Shown: positions 27,329-35,524 of the stretch, piece after piece
How the letters are laid out: every line of letters starts with the position of its first letter
How positions within the stretch are numbered: the stretch's first letter is position 1
Assembly: GCF_007988945.1 (NCBI RefSeq)
Contig: NZ_BJVC01000001.1
Location: 310,001-374,000 of the forward strand
Length of the DNA: 64,000 nt
From: Swaminathania salitolerans
Lineage (GTDB): Bacteria > Pseudomonadota > Alphaproteobacteria > Acetobacterales > Acetobacteraceae
Reading direction: 5' to 3'
Notes under the pieces: generated by a model
Told to the model about the DNA's origin: nothing
Seen by the model: the letters and a program-made list of their open reading frames with translations, nothing else
The model's database searches: none
Program-made: the position numbers and the translations under genes

Positions 27329-30300
27329 ATGAATAGCAATATCCGGAGTGACGACGACGCTCTTGATGTCGTTCAAACAGACCTATCGAAACAGGCGAGT
27401 CTCGAAGGCCTCCTTGGAACCGAGGAATTTCAGTCGTTTGCTGCGATGTCGGTTGGGACGATGACATGGTCAGGCGCGCTGGAATGGAAAATCGGCGCAG
27501 GCGCACTAACGGTGGAGATTCAAGGTAATATTGATATCGACGCCCTGAATGCTCAGGTAGACGGTTATACTGGTGGCATCAATACGATGTATTGGGGTAT
27601 ATCGTGGGGATTTGGAAGTTGGCACGCCCAAGGTCAAGCTTGGGATCAGATAAACAGCACATTAGGCACTTCCATAGATAATGACACATCTTTCGACTTT
27701 CTCCCTTTTCTGCATTATTGTGATATAAATTTCACAGGTAGTAGCATTGTCTCGGTCCCCGTACTGATAGCAGCGCCTGTTTCCCCGGGCGAAGATCCGA
27801 GTCTCGAAATCGCTCCAGTGGACGGTGGCGCTGTAGAGATCAGCGGACAGATTGCCTATGCAGAAGGATTCATTAACGTAAAAATCTCTGCCGGATCCCT
27901 GACAATAGACAGAGCATTCAGTGTTCAAGGCGATTTTTACATAGGAAAAGGCGCGCGTTACAATTTTGGGGGGGAGGCGGCGGACACCGGGAGCCTGGAT
28001 CCCTGGATGCGTAAATACGTCGAAAAAATATCTTACTGTAACGGGGCTGCTTCGGCCAGGTCCTTCAACTGTCAGACGCTCGATCACTCGACCGTATATC
28101 TGGATGGAGGCGCTGTATCGGTCGGAACCGACGGTATGATGATACTGGATTCCGGATCCAGTCTCCTCGTACGTCAGCCTAGTAGTATTTCGGGTAATTA
28201 TATAGTCGGCTTCAATGATAACAAAATCATTCTAGACGCGCTCCTCACACTTGAAAAAGACACGAACGTGTTCGCGTCCTGTGATATCGACCTCACCACC
28301 GCCGGTTTCACGGGGGCAGGACAGCTTGTCGTCTGTGGCGACACGTTCAATGGCACCACCTGGTCGACATCTACGCTGGATATTGGCGGAAACGTCGATA
28401 TTGGCAATGTCGCAGTCGGTTTCAACCCACTTTATACGGCAGGGATTGGAGGTAAGTCTGTAGACTTCACGGGAACAAGTAGTCCTGATGCGAATTCGGG
28501 CGGAGCCATCGAGGTCACAAGTAGCTTCACTCTGAACGGAAATATCCAGATAGGGGGCGACTCGAATGGCCGTGGGATACTGGATGTGTCCAAGGAAGGC
28601 GTGACTATCAATACAGGATCTGTCTCCGCGTGTATAACATTGGAGAATCGTTACGGGGAGATAGTTCTCGCTCCAAATTCCATCGTTCATCCGGAAATAT
28701 CTGTGAAAGATGGTAGTTTGACGCTGAATGCTGCGGATCAGCTCGATACACTCTCAATCGCAGGCGGTAGTGTCGAGGAGGTGCCTGACAGCTCCGGCAA
28801 CAGCCAGGCTGTGATCATCAACAAATACGTACAGACAGGAGGCGTCGCAGATATTGCAAACCTGCAGTTCACTGGGGAGGTGACGATCAGCGGTGGAACT
28901 CTGGAGGCGCTCGAGATCAATAGCCTTGGCAATATCGCGGTAACCGGTTCCGGGATGATCGAGGTTACCTCCGGGGATATAGCAACGATAGACATATCGA
29001 CCAGCCGCAATAACATCATCGGATCTTCCTTCTCTATATTGCGACTTCTTTCCGGAAACGAAGGTGATACGACAGTATCCTCGATAAACAACTCCGAGAT
29101 CATAGTCGCGTCCGGTCAGCTCGACATCACAGCGGATGGAGGAACGGGCAGTTCGCTGGTGCTGTCAGGCGGGGTCGTGCGGATCGAGGATAATGCGGAT
29201 CTGAAACAGCTATGTATTTCAGGAGGAGATCTGCAGTTACAGGCATCCCTTACGATTACTGAAGGGCTTACAACATCCGAGGGACAACTGGGGCGACTAT
29301 CCTTTTCAGGCGGCGGATTGATATTTGAGTGTTCTGGCATTTTCGATATCGCCTCGCATATAGTGATAAGCAGTGCCGGAGGCTCAATAGCACTGCAGGC
29401 GAGAGGGAGTTCTCTGAATATTCAGGGGACGAGCGAAATCGACGGGAAGTTCATACTGTCCGGAACAGGAGCTTATATAATAGGCGCGGATTGTAGCGGA
29501 GGCGGAGACATCATTTTGGAGAGCGGTGTTTCCATGCTGATCGGCGATGGTATATCGATCGCGCCGACAGTCGTCCTCGAAGGTGGGAACACCCTGGATC
29601 TGATGGGTCCCGACGCGAGTTTGTCAAATATAGATATATCTGGAGAAAATAACAAGATAACATTCTCAGGAGTCGTTCCAAACAGAAGTCACGTTTGTCT
29701 GGACGTCACCATCACGAATTTCGGATCAGGTGTCTTGATCGATTTTCCTGATATTTCTTCTTCACAATATGAGATCATCAAGGCGGTATTCCACGACGGC
29801 AGGATCGTGGTGTCATGGAAAAACGTATCTGACGGTAACATCGGAACGATCGAGATCATGAGCGTCTCCGGCCCGTCGCTGAAAAATGGGGAAACGCTCC
29901 GGGTTTCAAACGATGGCAGTGGTGGAATAGAGGTCGAAACGTGTTTTTTGACTGGCACATTGATAGACACGGTCAGGGGGTGGTTACCGGTTGAGGATCT
30001 CAGAGTGGGGGATTTCGTTCGTACATACAAAAACAGTGCGACCAGTGTTTCCCGTATAAACTGGATCGGCCATGGACATTCTCGCTTCAGGCCAGGGCTG
30101 CCGAAAGACTTGTCAGGGATGCCTGTTGTTGTCCGGCGGAATGCATTTGGCGCGGACAGGCCCTTCAAAGACCTGTTCGTGACTGCCGAACACTGCGTTT
30201 TCGTAGAAGGACGTCTCATACCGGTAAGAATGCTGGTAAATAACATAACGATATCATATTGCGACGAGATTACTGACTACAGATATTATCATTTCCAAAC

Positions 30301-30901
30301 GTCGGAACATGAGGTCATCTCTGCAAATGGGCTGTATACGGAGACTTATCTCGATACTGGTAACCGTGGAATGTTTGATTCATGGGAGGGTACGGCGTCT
30401 TGTGACGGGGTAAGTCCAATTCAGCTATGCGATGATCGTGTTGTAGTCGAGAAAATCTATAGAACTATTTTTCCGAAGTTTGTCGTCGGTTCGAAGGAAT
30501 GGACGCTCACCAATGATTTCCTCCATCTGAGACTCTCGACAGGGAGAGAGGTATCAGCAAAAAAAATTGACGGTAATATGATGGTATTCGACATACCGGG
30601 CGTGGAGATACAGGTTTCTCTCATCTCTCACGCCGCGAGGCCGTGCGACTGCGTTGCTCCTTTTGTTGATGACAGGCGAATGTTGGGTGCTCTTATCGGT
30701 CGCATTGTCGTGTCGGATGGTTCCCTCTCTTGCCCGGTCGACCGTCATTTCCGTGACAATCTGCGGGGGTGGCATTGCCTGGAGCAGGGCCCATACCGCT
30801 GGACGAATGGGAACGCGTCGTTGCCTTTGGATGTTCCCTTCGAGAAGTCGAAGCCGTGCGAGATAATTATCGAAGTATTGAGTGGATCTCCACCATGCTG
30901 A
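27329..30901 (+). CDS. Large repeat protein with C-terminal Hint_2 (hedgehog/intein-like) domain
   Basis: 1190 residues. Residues 1-870 are Gly/Ser/Thr/Asp-rich with recurring short beta strands (LxxSGGxVxIxD, GxLxIxxxG), as in autotransporter-like beta-solenoids; no classical signal peptide is seen at the N-terminus. From Cys872 (CFLTGTLIDTVRGWLPVEDL) a Hint_2 domain begins, with VTAEHCVFVEGRLIPVRML as the T-x2-H block and SEHEVISANGLYTETY near the end. Such proteins are frequent in Acetobacteraceae; they are thought to be secreted surface proteins with autoprocessing at the Hint domain, but a mechanism is not established. The gene is clearly AT-richer than the flanks and followed by a Crp/Fnr-type regulator, suggesting transfer as a unit. 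Splicing is unlikely because nothing substantial follows the Hint domain as a C-extein. Confidence 0.85.
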   Translation: MNSNIRSDDDALDVVQTDLSKQASLEGLLGTEEFQSFAAMSVGTMTWSGALEWKIGAGALTVEIQGNIDIDALNAQVDGYTGGINTMYWGISWGFGSWHAQGQAWDQINSTLGTSIDNDTSFDFLPFLHYCDINFTGSSIVSVPVLIAAPVSPGEDPSLEIAPVDGGAVEISGQIAYAEGFINVKISAGSLTIDRAFSVQGDFYIGKGARYNFGGEAADTGSLDPWMRKYVEKISYCNGAASARSFNCQTLDHSTVYLDGGAVSVGTDGMMILDSGSSLLVRQPSSISGNYIVGFNDNKIILDALLTLEKDTNVFASCDIDLTTAGFTGAGQLVVCGDTFNGTTWSTSTLDIGGNVDIGNVAVGFNPLYTAGIGGKSVDFTGTSSPDANSGGAIEVTSSFTLNGNIQIGGDSNGRGILDVSKEGVTINTGSVSACITLENRYGEIVLAPNSIVHPEISVKDGSLTLNAADQLDTLSIAGGSVEEVPDSSGNSQAVIINKYVQTGGVADIANLQFTGEVTISGGTLEALEINSLGNIAVTGSGMIEVTSGDIATIDISTSRNNIIGSSFSILRLLSGNEGDTTVSSINNSEIIVASGQLDITADGGTGSSLVLSGGVVRIEDNADLKQLCISGGDLQLQASLTITEGLTTSEGQLGRLSFSGGGLIFECSGIFDIASHIVISSAGGSIALQARGSSLNIQGTSEIDGKFILSGTGAYIIGADCSGGGDIILESGVSMLIGDGISIAPTVVLEGGNTLDLMGPDASLSNIDISGENNKITFSGVVPNRSHVCLDVTITNFGSGVLIDFPDISSSQYEIIKAVFHDGRIVVSWKNVSDGNIGTIEIMSVSGPSLKNGETLRVSNDGSGGIEVETCFLTGTLIDTVRGWLPVEDLRVGDFVRTYKNSATSVSRINWIGHGHSRFRPGLPKDLSGMPVVVRRNAFGADRPFKDLFVTAEHCVFVEGRLIPVRMLVNNITISYCDEITDYRYYHFQTSEHEVISANGLYTETYLDTGNRGMFDSWEGTASCDGVSPIQLCDDRVVVEKIYRTIFPKFVVGSKEWTLTNDFLHLRLSTGREVSAKKIDGNMMVFDIPGVEIQVSLISHAARPCDCVAPFVDDRRMLGALIGRIVVSDGSLSCPVDRHFRDNLRGWHCLEQGPYRWTNGNASLPLDVPFEKSKPCEIIIEVLSGSPPC

Positions 30902-31235
30902 CAAAATGTCCCCGGTGACGCAGATCTGGGGCGGCGAGAAAAAGAGCGGTCGTGTTATCCTTGTCTGGTTCTCCGGTGTTCGCGAAAACAGACAGAGCAA
31001 ACGAATTCATTTACTTGGGATGGAAAGTATAAAAAAGCTGGGAAAACCACGTTCATATCTACCGTCGTAAAATTATAAATCTAGTCGTTGAACTGGTATT
31101 CGACAGAATGTTGGATTGCGTATCAATTATGGCGTTTCAGATGCGATACATCGGTCGAGTTAGATTGTGCAATCTGAAGTCTCTTGACGGCACTGAGGCG
31201 CATGTTGTTGGTATTTTCTGTGGGGAAGAAGATAG
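30902..31235. promoter_or_regulatory. AT-rich leader of the Crp-type gene, with an inverted repeat
   Basis: The gap holds no gene. AGATTG at 31162-31167 and CAATCT at 31170-31175 form a perfect 6-bp inverted repeat with a 2-base spacer, about 60 bp before the Crp/Fnr-type start. It may be an operator, possibly for autoregulation. Confidence 0.4.
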
Positions 31236-31907
31236 ATGAGACATGATTCCGAATTGTTTTCGGACGGACAAGTAGATCCGGGAGTTATAAAGGTTATCAC
31301 GGAACACAGTACTCTCGTCAGAAAGAACGCGGGGGATAAGATAAGTTTCAATTTCGAAGACAATAAGATTCTGTTATACGTCTTATCGGGTAGTCAGAAG
31401 ATTATTCAGTATTCCGAGAACGGTTCGGACGTAATACTGGATTTTTCTGGTCCAGGTTCGTTGATCGGATATGCCGAGTTGTCTTACAAGACATTCAGTG
31501 TGGAGTTCCTGAGCGCAACTGACGCCTATATCATTCCTTCCCATATCATGCGTTCGATGATGCAAGCGAGCAGCTCGATGCGAAACTATATCATGTCCAG
31601 TATGAGTAATCGCCTCAATCATATGATCGACCATGTGGCCTGTCTGGCCACTTTCACCGCGACTCAGCGGCTCGCAAAATTCCTCGCAAGTCGCCGCTGG
31701 GAAGGGAGTGCGCCGATAAGGCACGAAAGTCCGATAATACTTCCGATGTCGCAACGGGATATATCCACCTATCTCGGCTTGAGTCGGGAAACGGTAACGA
31801 GAGCATTCGCGACCCTGAACCGCTCTTCGATTATATCGATGCAGGGTTACCGTCGTATTCGCATTAACGACGTAGACAGGCTTCTTCATATTTTCCAACG
31901 AGGCTGA
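31236..31907 (+). CDS. Crp/Fnr-family transcriptional regulator
   Basis: 223 residues with a strong GGGGAAGAAG ribosome site. Residues 20-110 form a cyclic-nucleotide-binding-like beta roll (GDKISFNFEDNKILLYVLSG, DVILDFSGPGSLIGYAEL). The C-terminal helix-turn-helix is LPMSQRDISTYLGLSRETVT with RAFATLNRSSII. Only one Cys is present, so it is not an Fe-S FNR. The phosphate-binding arginine of true cAMP receptors is not evident; the ligand is unknown. Like the Hint gene it is AT-rich for this genome, and it may control that gene. Confidence 0.9.
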   Translation: MRHDSELFSDGQVDPGVIKVITEHSTLVRKNAGDKISFNFEDNKILLYVLSGSQKIIQYSENGSDVILDFSGPGSLIGYAELSYKTFSVEFLSATDAYIIPSHIMRSMMQASSSMRNYIMSSMSNRLNHMIDHVACLATFTATQRLAKFLASRRWEGSAPIRHESPIILPMSQRDISTYLGLSRETVTRAFATLNRSSIISMQGYRRIRINDVDRLLHIFQRG

Positions 31908-32471
31908 CACAGTCCCTGATCCGGAATCGCGTCTAGGACATTCCGTCATAAGCCTGCCAGACGTCCAGAGAGCAAGTATGTTCTCATCTGGCAGCAATGC
32001 CTCCGATGACGAACGTGACGAGGTCGATGCGATGCGTGCCGTTGGGCCAAACTCGCCTGCATTGGGAGACCTATCCCGCAAGGTCCCGGGAGGCGTTTTC
32101 ACGGTTGCTTGCAGAACCTCACAGGATCCGACGTTGACGGTTCGATTGGCGGGCTTGCAAGGGAAAATCTCCTGTTTGGCGACAGCATTTTCCCCGTGAT
32201 TGCGCCCGGGAACACAGGAAGGACCGGGGAGGTAGAAAACGTCTGTTGCTTTCATCGCGCGGAAGTCCGTGGCGCATCGTAAACGAAGCTCTCACCGGAA
32301 TCCTGCAAGGCGAGGCCGGTTATCATGACGCGCGATGTTTTCTGGGGATCGACGCATCAATCCGCGCAAAGTCTCCTGTTCCCGCCAGACCGATGATCAT
32401 CGTCTGGCGGTCGAGGTATCGCATCGTTCGAATGCGCTCGAGCACGAGCGGCACCGCTGCGGTTCGGGCCG
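31908..32471. other. Gene-free stretch with a strong hairpin
   Basis: No supported gene. Frames here are short and without motifs. CCGCCAGAC at 32382-32390 and GTCTGGCGG at 32402-32410 form a perfect 9-bp stem whose loop GATGATCATC is itself palindromic, so the whole element nearly pairs end to end. It lies 62 bp downstream of the TonB-receptor stop and could end that minus-strand transcript, although no T-run follows. Confidence 0.5.
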
Positions 32472-35303
32472 TCAGAATGTGACACGCATACCGCCCCATA
32501 CCCGTGTTCCGACCCGGTAATGATCGCCGGCGAGGTTTTGTCGCGGCCCTAATGCGGTGCGATAGGATGCCTGAGTCAAATTCGCCCCTTGCACCAATGC
32601 CTGGATCCGTGGGGTAATCGCATAGCGCACATTCACGTCCAGCTTGTTTTGCGGGAGCACATACATGTCCATCCAGGGAACTGCACCGTTCCTGTAAAGG
32701 CTCTTTCCCTGCCTGTAGAACAGCACGGCGAGATCGAGCTGCCGGATCTGGTAGCTGAGAGCGACATTCACGATGTAGTCGGGCTGACCTGGCAGATTGG
32801 GCAGGGAACGGCGACGCTCTCTGGAATCCAGGATCGTGTACCGTGTCGCCATATAAGTGAGATTCGTCGTGAGGCCGACGATCCCCAGACGGCTGGGGAG
32901 CACGGGGAGCTTCAGGGCCATGATATTGAGCTCCACCCCATCGACCGACGCGGAGCCGCCATTTCGCACCTGGGTGAAGTTTCCGGTATATGTCACTCCG
33001 TCATAGACATAAGGCGCGCTATAGGCGAGGTTGTAAAACTGATTGCTGAGGATCTTGTGAAAGTACTGAACGCTCAGCAGCGCGTTGCCGCCAAGCAGTG
33101 AAAGGTCCAGAGCTGCATCGATGTTGTGGGCGAGACGCGGTTTTATGTCAGGATTTCCCGTGGTAATGTTGATCTGCCCCCCGTTGGGTGTTCCAATCGA
33201 GTATTGCGGCACGAATGCCGAATAATCCGGCCGACCGATCGTTCTGCTATAGGCGACATGCGCGCTCAGATCCGGCGTGATCCGGTAGAGGGACACGATA
33301 TAGGGCAACGGTTTGCGGAACGCGGCGCGGTCGTGGACAAGCCTGTATATCGAAGGTGCAACCAGCTTGTAGCTGCCGAAATGATCCGTCGTGGTCTCGT
33401 ATCTCAGCCCCAGCATCACTTCCGCGACAGCCGATCTGTAACCTCCCGAAACATATCCGGCCAAACTCCGCTCGCTCAGAGCAAAAACATTGCCGAAATT
33501 TTTTGCTGACTGATCGATTGTCGAGAATCTCGATGGATTGGCATAACGGACCGCATCTGCCGCATTCCGGTCGATCATGGGGAAGGGGATATGACCGAAA
33601 TGATCTGACCTTGCATCGTTCTGGAGGAGGACGTCCGACAGGCTGAACTCTCCCGGTTTTCTGGGTGCGAAGCTGTTATATCGCGGTGTGTAAGATGTGT
33701 TGGTCTGTGTGAACTGCATTCCGGATCGCAGGCGAAATCCGTAATCATGCGACGAGGCGTTCCATTCGAACCGCGGGAGGATGGACAGCAATCTCTGCTG
33801 CTCCTGCATGTTTTGCGTGATCCAGTAATCCCCGATGATCTTGCCATCCTTCGCGAAAATCGCAGGATCGGTCAGTGACGCGCTCGGCACGAAACGCGAC
33901 GTATCGTAGGAAAAACCGATATTCGGGGAGGAAATCGTGGAGGTGGAGCCCGAGTTCGACACTCTCACGCCCGCAGCATATTTGATCCGGTTCTGATACT
34001 CGTCGGCTGAGGCCTGGGACCCGCTCAGATCCAGAGACAAACGCGCATGAGGAGCGAACTCGTAACTGTTTTTCCAGAGCAGAAATCTGGTGAACGCCCG
34101 GATGGGCTGATATTGCAGTCCCACCTCTGCATCCGCGACGGGATAGTATCCGCTTGTCCCCGTGACGTTGAGGGGGGCACCCGTGCCGAAAGCGCCCGTG
34201 CCTGCAATGGCGCTGTTCGGCGTGCGGGTCATGAGAAGCTCGTTCCGGGTCTCAATTTCCTGACTGGTATAGTAGCCGCCCGCAACGGTACTCCTCAGCG
34301 CTTTGCCGTGCCTCAGTTCGATTTTTCCGAATACGCTGGCCCGCATGGTGTGATCGTCGAATGAATAGCTGTCCAGCCGCGTCGGTACCGCTGCTGAGGC
34401 TCCCGGCCCCGGCCCCGCGACGGCCTTCCCGTTCGACCCGTAATATGTCCACCCGACCGAAACCGGATCCGATTTGGACGGTAACCCGACCGAGAGCCCC
34501 GTATTGGCGGAGTGGGTCTCCTGATAAGCGCCGGCGACCGTCAGACCCAGCCGGGTTTCTCCGGTTCCGATCCGGTGCGATATGATGGCACTCGATCGAA
34601 CGGATGGCGCCGCGTCACTTGAAGACGTGCCCGAGGTCGTATCGTAACCCCCATAGGAGATTATATCGACATAGGTTGTCTTTCGCGTCGCGAATGCCGA
34701 ATGCGTGATCACGTCGGCCTGACCTCCCAGCGCCTGCGGGTCCCATTCCGCCGTCCAGGTTTTCCTCACATCCATGCGCGCCATCAGGCTCGACGGTATC
34801 ATTGCCAGATTGAAGCTGCGTTTGAGTGTGCCGCTGTTCAGCGAACCGGGATCGATCGAGGCGATCTGCAATCCATCCACCGTAATCAGGTTGTAATCCG
34901 CGGCAAATCCCCGGATGGCGATATTCCGGGCGGCACCGCGACCGCGTCCGCTGTTGTTGTTGTAATCGACGGACACGCCGGGAATCCTGCGTGCGGCGTC
35001 CACCGCCGTCAGGGCGGGCTGGCGCAGTATCTCATCCCGGGTCAGGGAATCCACGATCACCGTTGCGTCCACCTTCTGCCTGATCTGCCTGCGCTGCGAG
35101 GACGATACGCCTCTGACATCGATATATTGATGCTTCGGATGTCGGGCTGCCGGCACCTTCCCGTCATGTCGCTCTGTCGCAGCGGACGGCCGGTTATTCC
35201 GGGTAGAGATATCGGTTTCTGCGGCGGCAGGGGGCGGCAAAGCCGCCAGCGCGATTGCGGAAACCAACGAAAGGGAAAGGCGAGCAGAACACGAACAGGC
35301 CAT
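32472..35303 (-). CDS. TonB-dependent outer-membrane receptor
   Basis: 943 residues from the ATG at 35303, which gives a clear signal peptide (MACSCSARLSLSLVSAIALA, cut after PPPAAA) and a GGGTGG leader; the frame also allows 35336. The plug domain reads ATVIVDSLTRDEILRQPALT, AARRIPGVSVDY and NIAIRGFAADYNLITVDGLQ. The barrel ends in the required aromatic residue (WGGMRVTF). No N-terminal STN signalling domain is seen. It is divergent from a GPH-type sugar transporter gene and near a ROK repressor gene, so a carbohydrate or glycoside is a better guess for the ligand than a siderophore. The TonB-ExbBD motor lies at 45-47 kb. Confidence 0.9.
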   Translation of the reverse strand: MACSCSARLSLSLVSAIALAALPPPAAAETDISTRNNRPSAATERHDGKVPAARHPKHQYIDVRGVSSSQRRQIRQKVDATVIVDSLTRDEILRQPALTAVDAARRIPGVSVDYNNNSGRGRGAARNIAIRGFAADYNLITVDGLQIASIDPGSLNSGTLKRSFNLAMIPSSLMARMDVRKTWTAEWDPQALGGQADVITHSAFATRKTTYVDIISYGGYDTTSGTSSSDAAPSVRSSAIISHRIGTGETRLGLTVAGAYQETHSANTGLSVGLPSKSDPVSVGWTYYGSNGKAVAGPGPGASAAVPTRLDSYSFDDHTMRASVFGKIELRHGKALRSTVAGGYYTSQEIETRNELLMTRTPNSAIAGTGAFGTGAPLNVTGTSGYYPVADAEVGLQYQPIRAFTRFLLWKNSYEFAPHARLSLDLSGSQASADEYQNRIKYAAGVRVSNSGSTSTISSPNIGFSYDTSRFVPSASLTDPAIFAKDGKIIGDYWITQNMQEQQRLLSILPRFEWNASSHDYGFRLRSGMQFTQTNTSYTPRYNSFAPRKPGEFSLSDVLLQNDARSDHFGHIPFPMIDRNAADAVRYANPSRFSTIDQSAKNFGNVFALSERSLAGYVSGGYRSAVAEVMLGLRYETTTDHFGSYKLVAPSIYRLVHDRAAFRKPLPYIVSLYRITPDLSAHVAYSRTIGRPDYSAFVPQYSIGTPNGGQINITTGNPDIKPRLAHNIDAALDLSLLGGNALLSVQYFHKILSNQFYNLAYSAPYVYDGVTYTGNFTQVRNGGSASVDGVELNIMALKLPVLPSRLGIVGLTTNLTYMATRYTILDSRERRRSLPNLPGQPDYIVNVALSYQIRQLDLAVLFYRQGKSLYRNGAVPWMDMYVLPQNKLDVNVRYAITPRIQALVQGANLTQASYRTALGPRQNLAGDHYRVGTRVWGGMRVTF

Positions 35304-35480
35304 TGGACATACCACCCGATTGCAGAGAGCCTCCAATTAACCTGTTACGGGTTTTATTGTTGTGAATATTTCGAGACAGGTGCAATCGCGTTTCCGCTTT
35401 GCGAAGCCTGTGTCTAGAAGAAGCCAGGATCCGATGAACCCGAACCGTCTCCCGTCATTCGCCCGATCCCGGCGCCTGCG

Positions 35481-35504
35481 CCCGGATAATCGCCCGGATA
35501 ATCG
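35481..35504. repeat. Two-unit 12-bp tandem repeat
   Basis: CCCGGATAATCG occurs twice in tandem and a third partial copy follows, 20 bp before the transporter start. The gap 35304-35524 also contains the divergent promoters of the TonB receptor and the transporter; nothing more definite is seen. Confidence 0.7.
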
Positions 35505-35524
35505 CCTGGGCGACAAGGAAGCAC

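Noticed and set aside
27329-30901. Calling the Hint domain an intein
   Set aside because: No C-extein of useful size follows and the motif spelling is that of Hint_2 surface proteins.
32370-32471. A minus-strand 33-residue frame (MRYLDRQTMIIGLAGTGDF...) after the TonB receptor
   Set aside because: Too short, no ribosome site and part of it lies in the hairpin; likely chance.
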